Shown here: in pieces, positions 32,083 to 38,953 of the stretch | Numbering within the stretch: position 1 is the stretch's first letter | Layout of the letters: each line of letters starts with the position of its first letter | From: Vibrio gazogenes | GTDB lineage: Bacteria; Pseudomonadota; Gammaproteobacteria; Enterobacterales; Vibrionaceae | Length of the DNA stretch: 64,000 nucleotides | Direction: 5' to 3' | Assembly (NCBI RefSeq): GCF_023920225.1 | Contig: NZ_CP092588.1 | Coordinates: forward strand, 310,001-374,000 | The notes under the pieces: generated by a model | Databases searched by the model: none | Told to the model about the DNA's origin: nothing | Seen by the model: the letters and a program-made list of their open reading frames with translations, nothing else | Translations under genes and position numbers: made by a program

Positions 32083-32195
32083 CAATTCTCCTCGACCAAG
32101 AAAACGATTCAACAACAAGACACCAGAGGAAACGTACTATGGAATCTAATTATTTCTGTCGCACTTCAAACTTGATACTCAGTGTTATTAATATT

Positions 32196-32798
32196 TTAAA
32201 ACTGATCTTTGATAACAATTTCGGAAAGAGGTAGTTGGCCACCGCGAGGGTAGGCTTGAGTCGTTCCTTTGCCAATGGCCAGCATCATCACAATTACGTG
32301 ATTTTCCGGTAAGCGGATAATTTCACCTACCTTGTCTATATCAAAACCAATCATGGGGCTGGTTTGATAACCCAGGTCTTCGGCGGCGAGCATGATATTT
32401 TGTGCCGCCATGGCTCCAGAACGGATGACTTCATCCCGTTGCAGCCATTCTCGATCACGATAGAAGTCTTGTAACATGGTCACCAAAGTTTCTCTCGTTT
32501 GCTGGTCCACGTTTGCCCAGTAGCGCTCGGGCGATTCTTGCCAAGACAGAGTATCCCCTGTGACTAGCAACAATGTTGATGCATCGGTCACTTGCGCTTG
32601 ATCCCATGCGGCGGCTCTGAGTTGCTGACGGATGGCTTGGTCTTGTACATGGACAAAACGCCAATGCTGAATGTTAAAAGAGGTTGGTGCTAATACTGCG
32701 GCTTGTAGAATCGTATTTAGATCTTCCTGATTCATCACATAGTTCGGATCGTATTGTTTGATCGAACGACGATGGCGAATAGCTTCAATCGTATTCAT
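32196..32798 (-). CDS. nitroreductase-family FMN flavoprotein
   Basis: A 200-residue protein with family signatures IRHRRSIKQYDPNYVMNQED (phosphate-binding Arg/Ser near the N-terminus), LAPTSFNIQHWRFVHV and AAEDLGYQTSPMIGFD. Nitroreductases use NAD(P)H and FMN to reduce quinones, nitroaromatics or similar acceptors. It is divergent from a LysR regulator 145 bp away, a common regulator-target layout. The pair lies between attC-like sites but has its own promoters and no recombination site directly after the stop. Confidence 0.88.
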   Translation of the reverse strand: MNTIEAIRHRRSIKQYDPNYVMNQEDLNTILQAAVLAPTSFNIQHWRFVHVQDQAIRQQLRAAAWDQAQVTDASTLLLVTGDTLSWQESPERYWANVDQQTRETLVTMLQDFYRDREWLQRDEVIRSGAMAAQNIMLAAEDLGYQTSPMIGFDIDKVGEIIRLPENHVIVMMLAIGKGTTQAYPRGGQLPLSEIVIKDQF

Positions 32799-32942
32799 TG
32801 TGTGCTCCTTGTCATGGTAAGTGGCTATAGGAATTATTTTCTTCTCTTTGCTTCTTTGCGTATATTAAATTTAATGCTGTTCTTGTTTTGCAATAATTGC
32901 AAAGATAAAAACGCTATAAATTCCATGTGTAAGGGGATAAAA

Positions 32943-33833
32943 ATGCTGGAAGCCATGGAGCAGTTTGTCAAAGTAATAGAACTGGGGTCATTCAGTGCGG
33001 CCGCTTCTGTGTTGGGAAAAACACCAAGTACTCTGACACGCAGATTGGATCAACTAGAGCATGAGTTAGGTGTTAAGTTGCTGGTTCGCTCAACACGCCA
33101 TCTTGAGTTAACCCCAGATGGTGAGCAGTTTTATAGTCAATGCCAGGGTATCGTTAGTGCCGTGGGACAAGTGAAAGAGAGCTTCCGCAAGCCCAGAGAA
33201 GTCGTGGAAGGCATGTTGCAAATTACGACTTTTGATACCTTTGGGCGAGAGATGCTAGCACCGCTGTTGCCTGAATTTCGTCAGCGTTACCCAGATGTGC
33301 GAATTGGTCTTAGCTTAGAAAATCGCATGGAAGACCTTTATGAAAGCAATGCAGATTTGGCGGTTCGCTATGGTCGTCCGGAAGACTCTAACTTGATTTA
33401 TCGCCCCTTGTTGGATATGTCTGCTGTGTTAGTGGCTGGGCCTGATTACCTTGCCAAGCATCCGCCTTTAACTTCGCCTGAAGATTTACGCCAGCATCCA
33501 TGTTTGGCGTTCTTGCGTCCGCGCCAGTTTACTTGGTGGTATTTCAAAAAAGGCAATGAAACCCGCAAAGTTCGTATTGACCCTGTATTAGCCTCAAAAG
33601 GCGGTGCTCCCTTGCTAATCTGGGCTCGTGAAAATCAGGGTATTACCATAGTGAGTCGTGTGTTTGCTGAACACGATTTAAAAGCAGGGCGTTTGGTTGA
33701 GCTCTTACCTAGTTGGCAACCTTCTTTGACTGAGCAAGGTGACGCTATGATCTATCTCACATGGAAAGCCAGTAGTGCGAAACGCCCCGTAGTTCGGGCG
33801 ATGGTGGATTTTTTAGTTGAACGCGTGAGTTAA
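32943..33833 (+). CDS. LysR-family transcriptional regulator
   Basis: I place the start at 32943 (ribosome site AAGGGG, 9 bases) although the frame is open from 32754; from there the protein (296 residues) begins with the standard HTH: MEQFVKVIELGSFSAAASV and TPSTLTRRLDQLEHELGVKL. The effector domain follows from ~90 to the end (LLVRSTRHLELTPDGEQFY, LAVRYGRPEDSNLIYRPL). It is divergent from the nitroreductase gene and most likely controls it. No coinducer can be inferred. Confidence 0.9.
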   Translation: MLEAMEQFVKVIELGSFSAAASVLGKTPSTLTRRLDQLEHELGVKLLVRSTRHLELTPDGEQFYSQCQGIVSAVGQVKESFRKPREVVEGMLQITTFDTFGREMLAPLLPEFRQRYPDVRIGLSLENRMEDLYESNADLAVRYGRPEDSNLIYRPLLDMSAVLVAGPDYLAKHPPLTSPEDLRQHPCLAFLRPRQFTWWYFKKGNETRKVRIDPVLASKGGAPLLIWARENQGITIVSRVFAEHDLKAGRLVELLPSWQPSLTEQGDAMIYLTWKASSAKRPVVRAMVDFLVERVS

Positions 33834-33894
33834 AATGTTTATCTACACCTGTTCTTCGTCCCTCAAGCACTATCAAAGGCATGAGTTCAGATTC

Positions 33895-33966
33895 GCATAA
33901 CGCCAGAATAAGCCACCAATTTAGAGCGGCAGCGGAAAATTGGTCGGCTTCATTCACTGGTTAGGC
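33895..33966 (-). repeat. attC site of the last cassette of the array
   Basis: On the minus strand the 72-bp site starts with GCCTAAC (33966-33960) and ends with GTTATGC (33901-33895), both exact matches to the RYYYAAC/GTTRRRY core boxes. Between them CCAATTTT and AAATTGG form the expected imperfect palindrome. The upstream gene fragment ends inside it. Best-conserved attC of the window. Confidence 0.85.
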
Positions 33967-34270
33967 TTTGTTGTGACTCAATTCTTTGAAGGAATTCGTC
34001 AAAGATAGATCGATAATCTTTTTCCTCTATCTCTAAATCAAGCTCGTTGCAAACTGAAAAGACCACATCAGGCAACTTTCCAGAAACATCATAAAGTGCT
34101 CCCATAGGTTTTTTCGTGAATTCGAGATGCTCTTTATTTTGCAAGGCTGAAAGCTCAGCAATGCACCTCGTTCCCACGCTTCGCGTGGGAATGCATACCT
34201 GACTTAGAAGTGGTACGCAAAGTTCAGCGTTTGTACCACCCCTGGTTATCATCCAGTGCATCATCCGCAA
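33950..34270 (-). pseudogene. truncated cassette gene of unknown function
   Basis: The last ~70 codons (including LEFTKKPMGALYDVSGKLPD and DYRSIFDEFLQRIE) look like a normal soluble protein end and stop at 33950 inside the attC site, as is usual for integron cassettes. Upstream of about 34165 the frame passes through a GTTCCCACG-type palindrome and continues with unrelated sequence, so the true N-terminus has been lost. Family unknown. Confidence 0.55.
34171..34191. repeat. GTTCCCACG-type palindrome, second copy
   Basis: TTCCCACGC, TTC, GCGTGGGAA. The left flank TGCACCTCG matches the flank of the copy at 31838 (TGCACCTTG), so more than the hairpin itself is shared. It interrupts the cassette gene fragment. 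Confidence 0.8.
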
Positions 34271-34485
34271 TAAGCGATCAGTTTTGGCAGGAAGGCGTAT
34301 ACCCTGAATGAATACAAAGTGATGAAATGATGCATCAGAAGGTTGAATCGATTCACCAAAACCTTGTTAAAATAGGCTAGGTCGATAAAGTGACTCACTG
34401 GCGTTATTTCAGTGCTCGTCATCATGAAGGCGAAACAGGACGAATTGATATCTGCCAATCATGGTAATTTTGGACTCGGTATGTA

Positions 34486-34507
34486 TTCCCACGGAGGGCC
34501 GTGGGAA
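34486..34507. repeat. GTTCCCACG-type palindrome, third copy
   Basis: TTCCCACGG, AGGG, CCGTGGGAA. Its right flank (AACAAGGGTTGA) is identical to that of the copy at 31838, showing recent common origin. Confidence 0.8.
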
Positions 34508-34519
34508 CAAGGGTTGAGG

Positions 34520-34581
34520 GCATAGGTTTGGCAGTGTTTTTGCTAGCTTTTTTTAGCAAAAACAATGACGAACCGTTATGC
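34520..34581 (-). repeat. degenerate attC-like site
   Basis: GTTATGC (34575-34581 on the plus strand) is intact; the opposite box reads GCATAGG instead of GCATAAC. TTTTTGCTA and TAGCAAAAA give a long internal stem. It follows the stop of the 34607 gene by 26 bp. Confidence 0.5.
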
Positions 34582-34606
34582 GTCTGATTGATTTTCCTTG
34601 TTATAT

Positions 34607-35653
34607 CTATTTTATTTTATCTAATAGAAGCTTAGGGTTGATGCTTATTGCACCCCATTCAATATTTCCAATTTTTATGGCACCATCAAATAAACTTATT
34701 TTTTCATCTAGGCAATCCAAAAGCATTAACCTTTCTGATTGCTTTTCAACTTTATTTTGCAAGCTATTGATGGTTTCATTTTTAAGTTCAATAATCGAGT
34801 CCTTCAACTGAACTTGACTTTTAAAGCTGTTGATTTGAGCTTGAAGATTTGAAACTACCATTCTCTCATAAGGTGTGGAAGTATGTGCAGGAAGAAACTC
34901 TGAATATGGAAGGGCTAGATATAAATGAAACAACCTCTCAACTTCTGAAAGCATTTCTGGTGCATTCTCTGGTGCCACTATTAACTTTGTTTGGCTTCCA
35001 TTTTGTTCAGAGTGAATATTTGCATTAATACCAATCTCAGAAAGTAACTCACCAAACCATACTAAATACTGAGCGCACACAAATTGGTAGTTAGGTGGAA
35101 AATTGAAAATTTTAATCAATACTTGATCTTGTACATTTCTATTTAACTTGAACTCCGTCTGTTCGTAGATATTTGCCGCATGCTCAATAGTTTGATTAAT
35201 AAGGTCACCAATCAGGTCGTTGCCTTCTACCTCTTTGATAATATGGATATACATTGAACCAAGATCTTCATCGCCCGCTAAACCTACATACCCATTAACG
35301 GCTACTTCCTGTGCATAACGTTCACTAAACTGCGTAATTGTAAAAGGTTTAGCCCAATCTATGAAATCTATTGACAGTGTTACATCAATTAATAGTTTGT
35401 CGGATTTCAGCTCACGACTTAAATCTACCCATGAAAACCTTGGATCCCCATGGCAATCAGTAGTATATAGTGTGAGTCCTTCTGGAAAATCGTGCGCAGT
35501 GACTTGTTTAATTAGAGTTATAACATTAGACGACACGTCTTCAACCAAAAATGGCAGTGGGTCCATTCCGTCTAATACTTTTAATTCTGCTACTATGTTG
35601 CCTTGGTCTGACACAACCAGCTTATCATCTTGAATTTTTATACTTTTATCCAC
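34607..35653 (-). CDS. cassette protein of unknown function with C-terminal coiled coil (348 aa)
   Basis: The frame is open up to 35728, but its first 25 codons are the attC sequence; GGAGG followed by GTG at 35653 is the likely start (VDKSIKIQDDKLVV...). The protein is soluble and acidic, with mixed alpha/beta sequence to ~280 and a probable coiled coil at about 285-315 (contains LQAQINSFKSQVQLKDSIIE). No signal peptide or catalytic motif is recognised. It is the cargo of one integron cassette and adjacent to a DUF6119 gene in the next cassette. Function unknown. Confidence 0.7.
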   Translation of the reverse strand: MDKSIKIQDDKLVVSDQGNIVAELKVLDGMDPLPFLVEDVSSNVITLIKQVTAHDFPEGLTLYTTDCHGDPRFSWVDLSRELKSDKLLIDVTLSIDFIDWAKPFTITQFSERYAQEVAVNGYVGLAGDEDLGSMYIHIIKEVEGNDLIGDLINQTIEHAANIYEQTEFKLNRNVQDQVLIKIFNFPPNYQFVCAQYLVWFGELLSEIGINANIHSEQNGSQTKLIVAPENAPEMLSEVERLFHLYLALPYSEFLPAHTSTPYERMVVSNLQAQINSFKSQVQLKDSIIELKNETINSLQNKVEKQSERLMLLDCLDEKISLFDGAIKIGNIEWGAISINPKLLLDKIK

Positions 35654-35667
35654 TGTACCTCCAATAG

Positions 35668-35737
35668 ATATAACGCTCGGCTTTGCGGCGTGCCGAAGCG
35701 AAGCTGAGGCGCGTCCGACAACAGCCATTTGTTAGTT
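35668..35737 (-). repeat. attC site
   Basis: Plus-strand boxes ATATAAC (35668-35674) and GTTAGTT (35731-35737) flank a GC-rich palindrome (GGCTTTGCGGCGTGCCGAAG and beyond). The stop codon of the 35732 gene is inside the right box. Confidence 0.75.
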
Positions 35738-37348
35738 TTTCTTTGGCTTATATTTCTTTGTTTTAAGAACACTATCATCAACATCTATCTTAGCAAGCGC
35801 GACATTGTAATTTAGTGCTTTTAAAGTTCTGAGTGCGTTCTTTAAAGTAACCTTTGAAAAGAACGGAAGCTCTTCAGGAATCTTTTTCTTAGTTGCTATT
35901 GCATACACAATTGAATAATTTTGTGGATCGGGCCTCGCCTTGGCGTCCGCTAATTTTATTGAAGCCGGTAATTTTGGATTCAACCTCTCTCGATACCAAC
36001 CGTCCTTAACAAATGCCTCTGCCGCGACGAAGCCCTGCGAAAAAAGATGACTCAGAGTGCTAGAACTTTTATACACCTTGACATGCACAAAGTCTCTTCC
36101 ATTTCGAATCAAATCACAGTGTTCCAATTTATCATATGGACCACCTATTTTTATGTTCTTTTTATCCATCAGACAAAAACCAGTCTGGGATTTATAAACA
36201 TGATCATTGTATTCCTCTTCTCGATCATGAGAATAGACAGGAAACTGAAAATCATATTCTTCAAGTTCTTCCAAGTATTCGTCAACCGCTGAGACGAAGT
36301 CATTGTTTACCTTGTACCAAACGCCATTCCTTAGAATGTACTGACTGCCATCGAAAGAAATTTCGGCATATAAGCAACGATATACCGACCAACTCTTAAC
36401 AGACTGATACTCCGAATTGTTCACATGGATAACATCAGACTTCATCCTCTCGACAGATGGCAAATCTCCTCCTAAGTAATCTAAATAGTCTTGAAACAAA
36501 AGCACAGCGTGTCGGGGCGAATTAGGGTACATACTAAATGAGTAACCGATCTGGCTTTCCCAATCTACAATTTCTGGCTCTCCTAACCAAAAACTTTCAG
36601 CCGCCATTGTTTTGAAGCATTCGTCTAGCTCTAGATCAAGAATCTCGATTTCATCCAAATCCCTTACTCGATTGATATTTTCAACCCAGCTAAACTTACT
36701 AGGCAGGGTTGTTTTATACTGAGAGTACGCAGTCTTTAGGATTCTTGGTATATCGTCTAGTGACGCCTCAACTGCGATAGTGAGGGCATCTCTTCCTGTA
36801 ACGTGGCTGCCAAACTCCTTTACTTGAGACGACCCTGTAATTGCGTACAGCATCTCCATTTCTGAATCAAGATGAAGATTGAATATATCCACATCTCTGG
36901 TGCTTTGCGTTCTAGAGTTGAGTGGATTGTGATCATAACTAGCTTTATCTAAGCTTCTAAGCTTATCGGGATCAACAGAATTGAGAGTAACCTTCAGCCC
37001 AAAATCCCTTTCAATAGCTTCTGGTTTGAGCAAATGAAAGCCTGTTCCAAAAGATAAAACAAATGTAGCCGTTCCGGTCCGCACGATAAAAACTGAACCA
37101 ACATTCGAGGAGACCCCAAATAATGAGGCATCGACCGCTTCATTTTCGGTAAACAATTTGGTCCATGGAGGCGGGTTTTTTGGTGGCTGCTTTTTCACAT
37201 AAAGAACGGCTGCCTCAACCTCTGGAAGGTCGAGCTCTACTGCCTCTTTAGCATTCTCAAGTTTAATCAGGTCCGAGTCGGGCTTGGCACTTTCCCTTGC
37301 GAGATAAATTGATAGCTTCTCTTTCCGTGCTTTCTTTTTATTAGCCAT
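35732..37348 (-). CDS. TIGR04141 / DUF6119 family sporadically distributed protein
   Basis: The 538-residue protein opens KKARKEKLSIYLARE and contains a central region with FSWVENINRVRDLDEIEIL and a C-terminal half with FCLMDKKNIKIGGPYDKLEH and HVKVYKSSSTLSHLFSQG, matching my recollection of the TIGR04141 (DUF6119) family. These proteins are found patchily, often in genomic islands near restriction or defence genes, and have no proven biochemistry. The N-terminal Lys-rich segment and lack of membrane helices suggest a cytoplasmic, nucleic-acid-linked role. It fills a whole integron cassette, unusually large for one. Confidence 0.75.
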   Translation of the reverse strand: MANKKKARKEKLSIYLARESAKPDSDLIKLENAKEAVELDLPEVEAAVLYVKKQPPKNPPPWTKLFTENEAVDASLFGVSSNVGSVFIVRTGTATFVLSFGTGFHLLKPEAIERDFGLKVTLNSVDPDKLRSLDKASYDHNPLNSRTQSTRDVDIFNLHLDSEMEMLYAITGSSQVKEFGSHVTGRDALTIAVEASLDDIPRILKTAYSQYKTTLPSKFSWVENINRVRDLDEIEILDLELDECFKTMAAESFWLGEPEIVDWESQIGYSFSMYPNSPRHAVLLFQDYLDYLGGDLPSVERMKSDVIHVNNSEYQSVKSWSVYRCLYAEISFDGSQYILRNGVWYKVNNDFVSAVDEYLEELEEYDFQFPVYSHDREEEYNDHVYKSQTGFCLMDKKNIKIGGPYDKLEHCDLIRNGRDFVHVKVYKSSSTLSHLFSQGFVAAEAFVKDGWYRERLNPKLPASIKLADAKARPDPQNYSIVYAIATKKKIPEELPFFSKVTLKNALRTLKALNYNVALAKIDVDDSVLKTKKYKPKKN

Positions 37349-37367
37349 ACACTCCTCGCACCTAAAA

Positions 37368-37436
37368 AATTAACGCAGTGCTCTGGGGCAAACCGAAGCG
37401 CAGCGTAGGTTTGTCCCTAGCAGCACCTTGCTATGC
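37368..37436 (-). repeat. attC site
   Basis: On the minus strand GCATAGC (37436-37430) begins and GTTAATT (37374-37368) ends a 69-bp site with nested pairing (GTGCT/AGCAC and CAAACC/GGTTTG). The first box has one mismatch to the consensus. The upstream gene stops within it. Confidence 0.7.
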
Positions 37437-38246
37437 CTTGCCTACGCCAAACCACGATTTGAGCTTTGAACCCCATTTTTTCTCGTAGAATGGCTTAGTT
37501 TGATTTATAAAGTACTGGCTAAGGCCAGAATCATTTTCATTGACCCTATACAGATCAACAGGCTCGCCTTCGGGCGCGGTATCGCCAGCTACAGCGCCAG
37601 CCTCTCTCATAACCTTTTCAATATCACCATCTGCCTCTATGCCAACTATTAGATGAGGTTTCTCATCAACAGATGTGTCATGCATGAGTGCCAGATAAGC
37701 TTTTTTAACACTGCCATGTTTTGCCAATAGCTGGGTCAATGAGTCAACCATCTTTGAAGGGTAATTAGAAGGTTGCCCCAGTAGTACCTTAGTTTCTTTC
37801 TTTACCACTCTCTGGGATGGAGCCTGACTGATACCTATAGATAACAAATGTGCAACTTCTTCAGGAACAAATTCTTTGCCATAGTCGGATTTTGGATTAA
37901 GAAATAGCGTAGCTCCTTGCGTCATTTCAAACAAAGAACGTACTGGTAGAGCCAAATATGATTCTTCGCTATTGATTGATTTTTGCAACACTTCTAGCGA
38001 AGAAAAGAAAGGAATTACAGGTGAGCCATCTGCTTTTTCCCAATGCTGTATCTGAATTTTACTACCAGCTTCGAGATCCACTTCTCCGTCCGCGCCTGAA
38101 ACTCCCGTTGTACCAAGTAAAAATACCTGAGAACTTAGTAGAACTTCACAGAATTGTGGTCGATGGGCTGGCTCGTCAGCTGCCAACCTTAGAATTTCTT
38201 CTAGTTTATTTTCTTCGGTTATTTCCACGATTCTTCCTTTAGGCAT
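37431..38246 (-). CDS. SseB-family protein
   Basis: The 271 residues contain an N-terminal SseB domain (about 10-130; IPFFSSLEVLQKSI, YLALPVRSLFEMTQGATLFL, NPKSDYGKEF) and a C-terminal SseB_C domain (about 140-240; VLLGQPSNYPSKMVDSL, KKAYLALMHD). SseB relates to 'enhanced serine sensitivity' in E. coli; its molecular role is not known. Here it is a complete integron cassette whose ATG lies within the preceding attC box (38243-38249). Reads as intact. Confidence 0.8.
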   Translation of the reverse strand: MPKGRIVEITEENKLEEILRLAADEPAHRPQFCEVLLSSQVFLLGTTGVSGADGEVDLEAGSKIQIQHWEKADGSPVIPFFSSLEVLQKSINSEESYLALPVRSLFEMTQGATLFLNPKSDYGKEFVPEEVAHLLSIGISQAPSQRVVKKETKVLLGQPSNYPSKMVDSLTQLLAKHGSVKKAYLALMHDTSVDEKPHLIVGIEADGDIEKVMREAGAVAGDTAPEGEPVDLYRVNENDSGLSQYFINQTKPFYEKKWGSKLKSWFGVGKA

Positions 38247-38301
38247 AATGTTTCAAGCAGAGGCGCGCTTTAGCGCGTCCTGCTGCCTTGACTTGTTAAG
38301 T
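38243..38301 (-). repeat. attC site
   Basis: The plus strand shows GCATAAT (one mismatch) at 38243-38249 and GTTAAGT at 38295-38301 around GCAGAGGCGCGC / GCGCGTCCTGC arms. 59 bp. Confidence 0.75.
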
Positions 38302-38601
38302 TCTTTCATTTGCCGATTTTTTTATTTTTGATTGAACTGTCAATAGCAGAATACCTGCACTAATATCGATTGCTGCCCAAAACTCTTTGGGAAGGTGAAT
38401 TTTTATTATTGGGTTGAACAGTATTGCGTACACGCCAAATACCCAAGGTAAAACAGTATCTTTCTTTTTATATGCGACTATGACAGCCCATACAAATACC
38501 ACTGTTGCTACAATTCGAAGCAGCATGTAATAGCCATAGGGCAATGGCGCAGCACCAAGAAAAAGCATGCCCGATGCGATATAGATTACTGCAATTGGCA
38601 T
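38296..38601 (-). CDS. small multi-span membrane protein, second gene of a cassette
   Basis: The product (101 residues) begins MPIAVIYIASGMLFLGAAPL and has about four hydrophobic segments, then a Lys-rich tail. It resembles the small DUF6804-type membrane proteins, but I am not certain of the family number. Its ATG overlaps the stop of the upstream gene (TAATG), so it is translationally coupled to it. Stop falls in the attC site. Function unknown. Confidence 0.65.
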   Translation of the reverse strand: MPIAVIYIASGMLFLGAAPLPYGYYMLLRIVATVVFVWAVIVAYKKKDTVLPWVFGVYAILFNPIIKIHLPKEFWAAIDISAGILLLTVQSKIKKSANERT

Positions 38602-38882
38602 TATCTGCGACTCTCTAGCGCACCGGAAACAATTGCGATAATTAAAATGACAACAAACGGACCAAAGAACAAACCGCCAGCTTGTAACCAAGACCAATGC
38701 CATGCTGTTACAGCACCGAACATACCGACGACTGTGCCAACCAAGGGAATGTAGGCAATAAACAGTGCTAATGGTGCAGCGATTATCCAATGCAGACCTA
38801 CCCAATCCTCAAGGCCAGCCATTACTGCTGCTAATTGGAAAAGCCCTAAAATGATGTATCCGATGAATACGATTGCTTGCAT
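38601..38882 (-). CDS. small membrane protein, first gene of the same cassette
   Basis: The ATG at 38882 has AAGGAGA 5 bases upstream, so the frame extension to 38903 is ignored. The 93 residues carry three hydrophobic segments (VFIGYIILGLFQLAAVMAG, LALFIAYIPLVGTVVGMFG, FFGPFVVILIIAIVSGAL). No known family is recognised with confidence. Coupling by TAATG to a second membrane gene in the same cassette suggests a two-component membrane complex. Confidence 0.65.
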   Translation of the reverse strand: MQAIVFIGYIILGLFQLAAVMAGLEDWVGLHWIIAAPLALFIAYIPLVGTVVGMFGAVTAWHWSWLQAGGLFFGPFVVILIIAIVSGALESRR

Positions 38883-38901
38883 GATTTCTCCTTGCTCGGG
38901 C

Positions 38902-38953
38902 ACTTAACGCCTTGCTCACCGGTAATTTATCCGCGTGCAGCAACTTATTAGCC
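38902..38953 (-). repeat. attC site
   Basis: ACTTAAC (38902-38908) is an exact RYYYAAC box; the other box reads ATTAGCC (38947-38953, one mismatch). The 52-bp site has short GCTCACCGG-type arms. The OLD-nuclease gene stops in it. Confidence 0.7.

Larger units (their letters stand above)
34271..34606. other. 336-bp stretch with repeats and a degenerate attC, no intact gene
   Basis: A minus-strand frame (34458-34261) has no ribosome site and is probably chance or a relic. The stretch also holds the third palindrome (34486-34507) and the attC-like site at 34520-34581. It looks like a deletion scar inside the array. Confidence 0.4.

Noticed and set aside
34261..34458. 65-codon minus-strand frame in the array scar
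   Set aside because: Crosses several repeats, no start signal; probably a relic.
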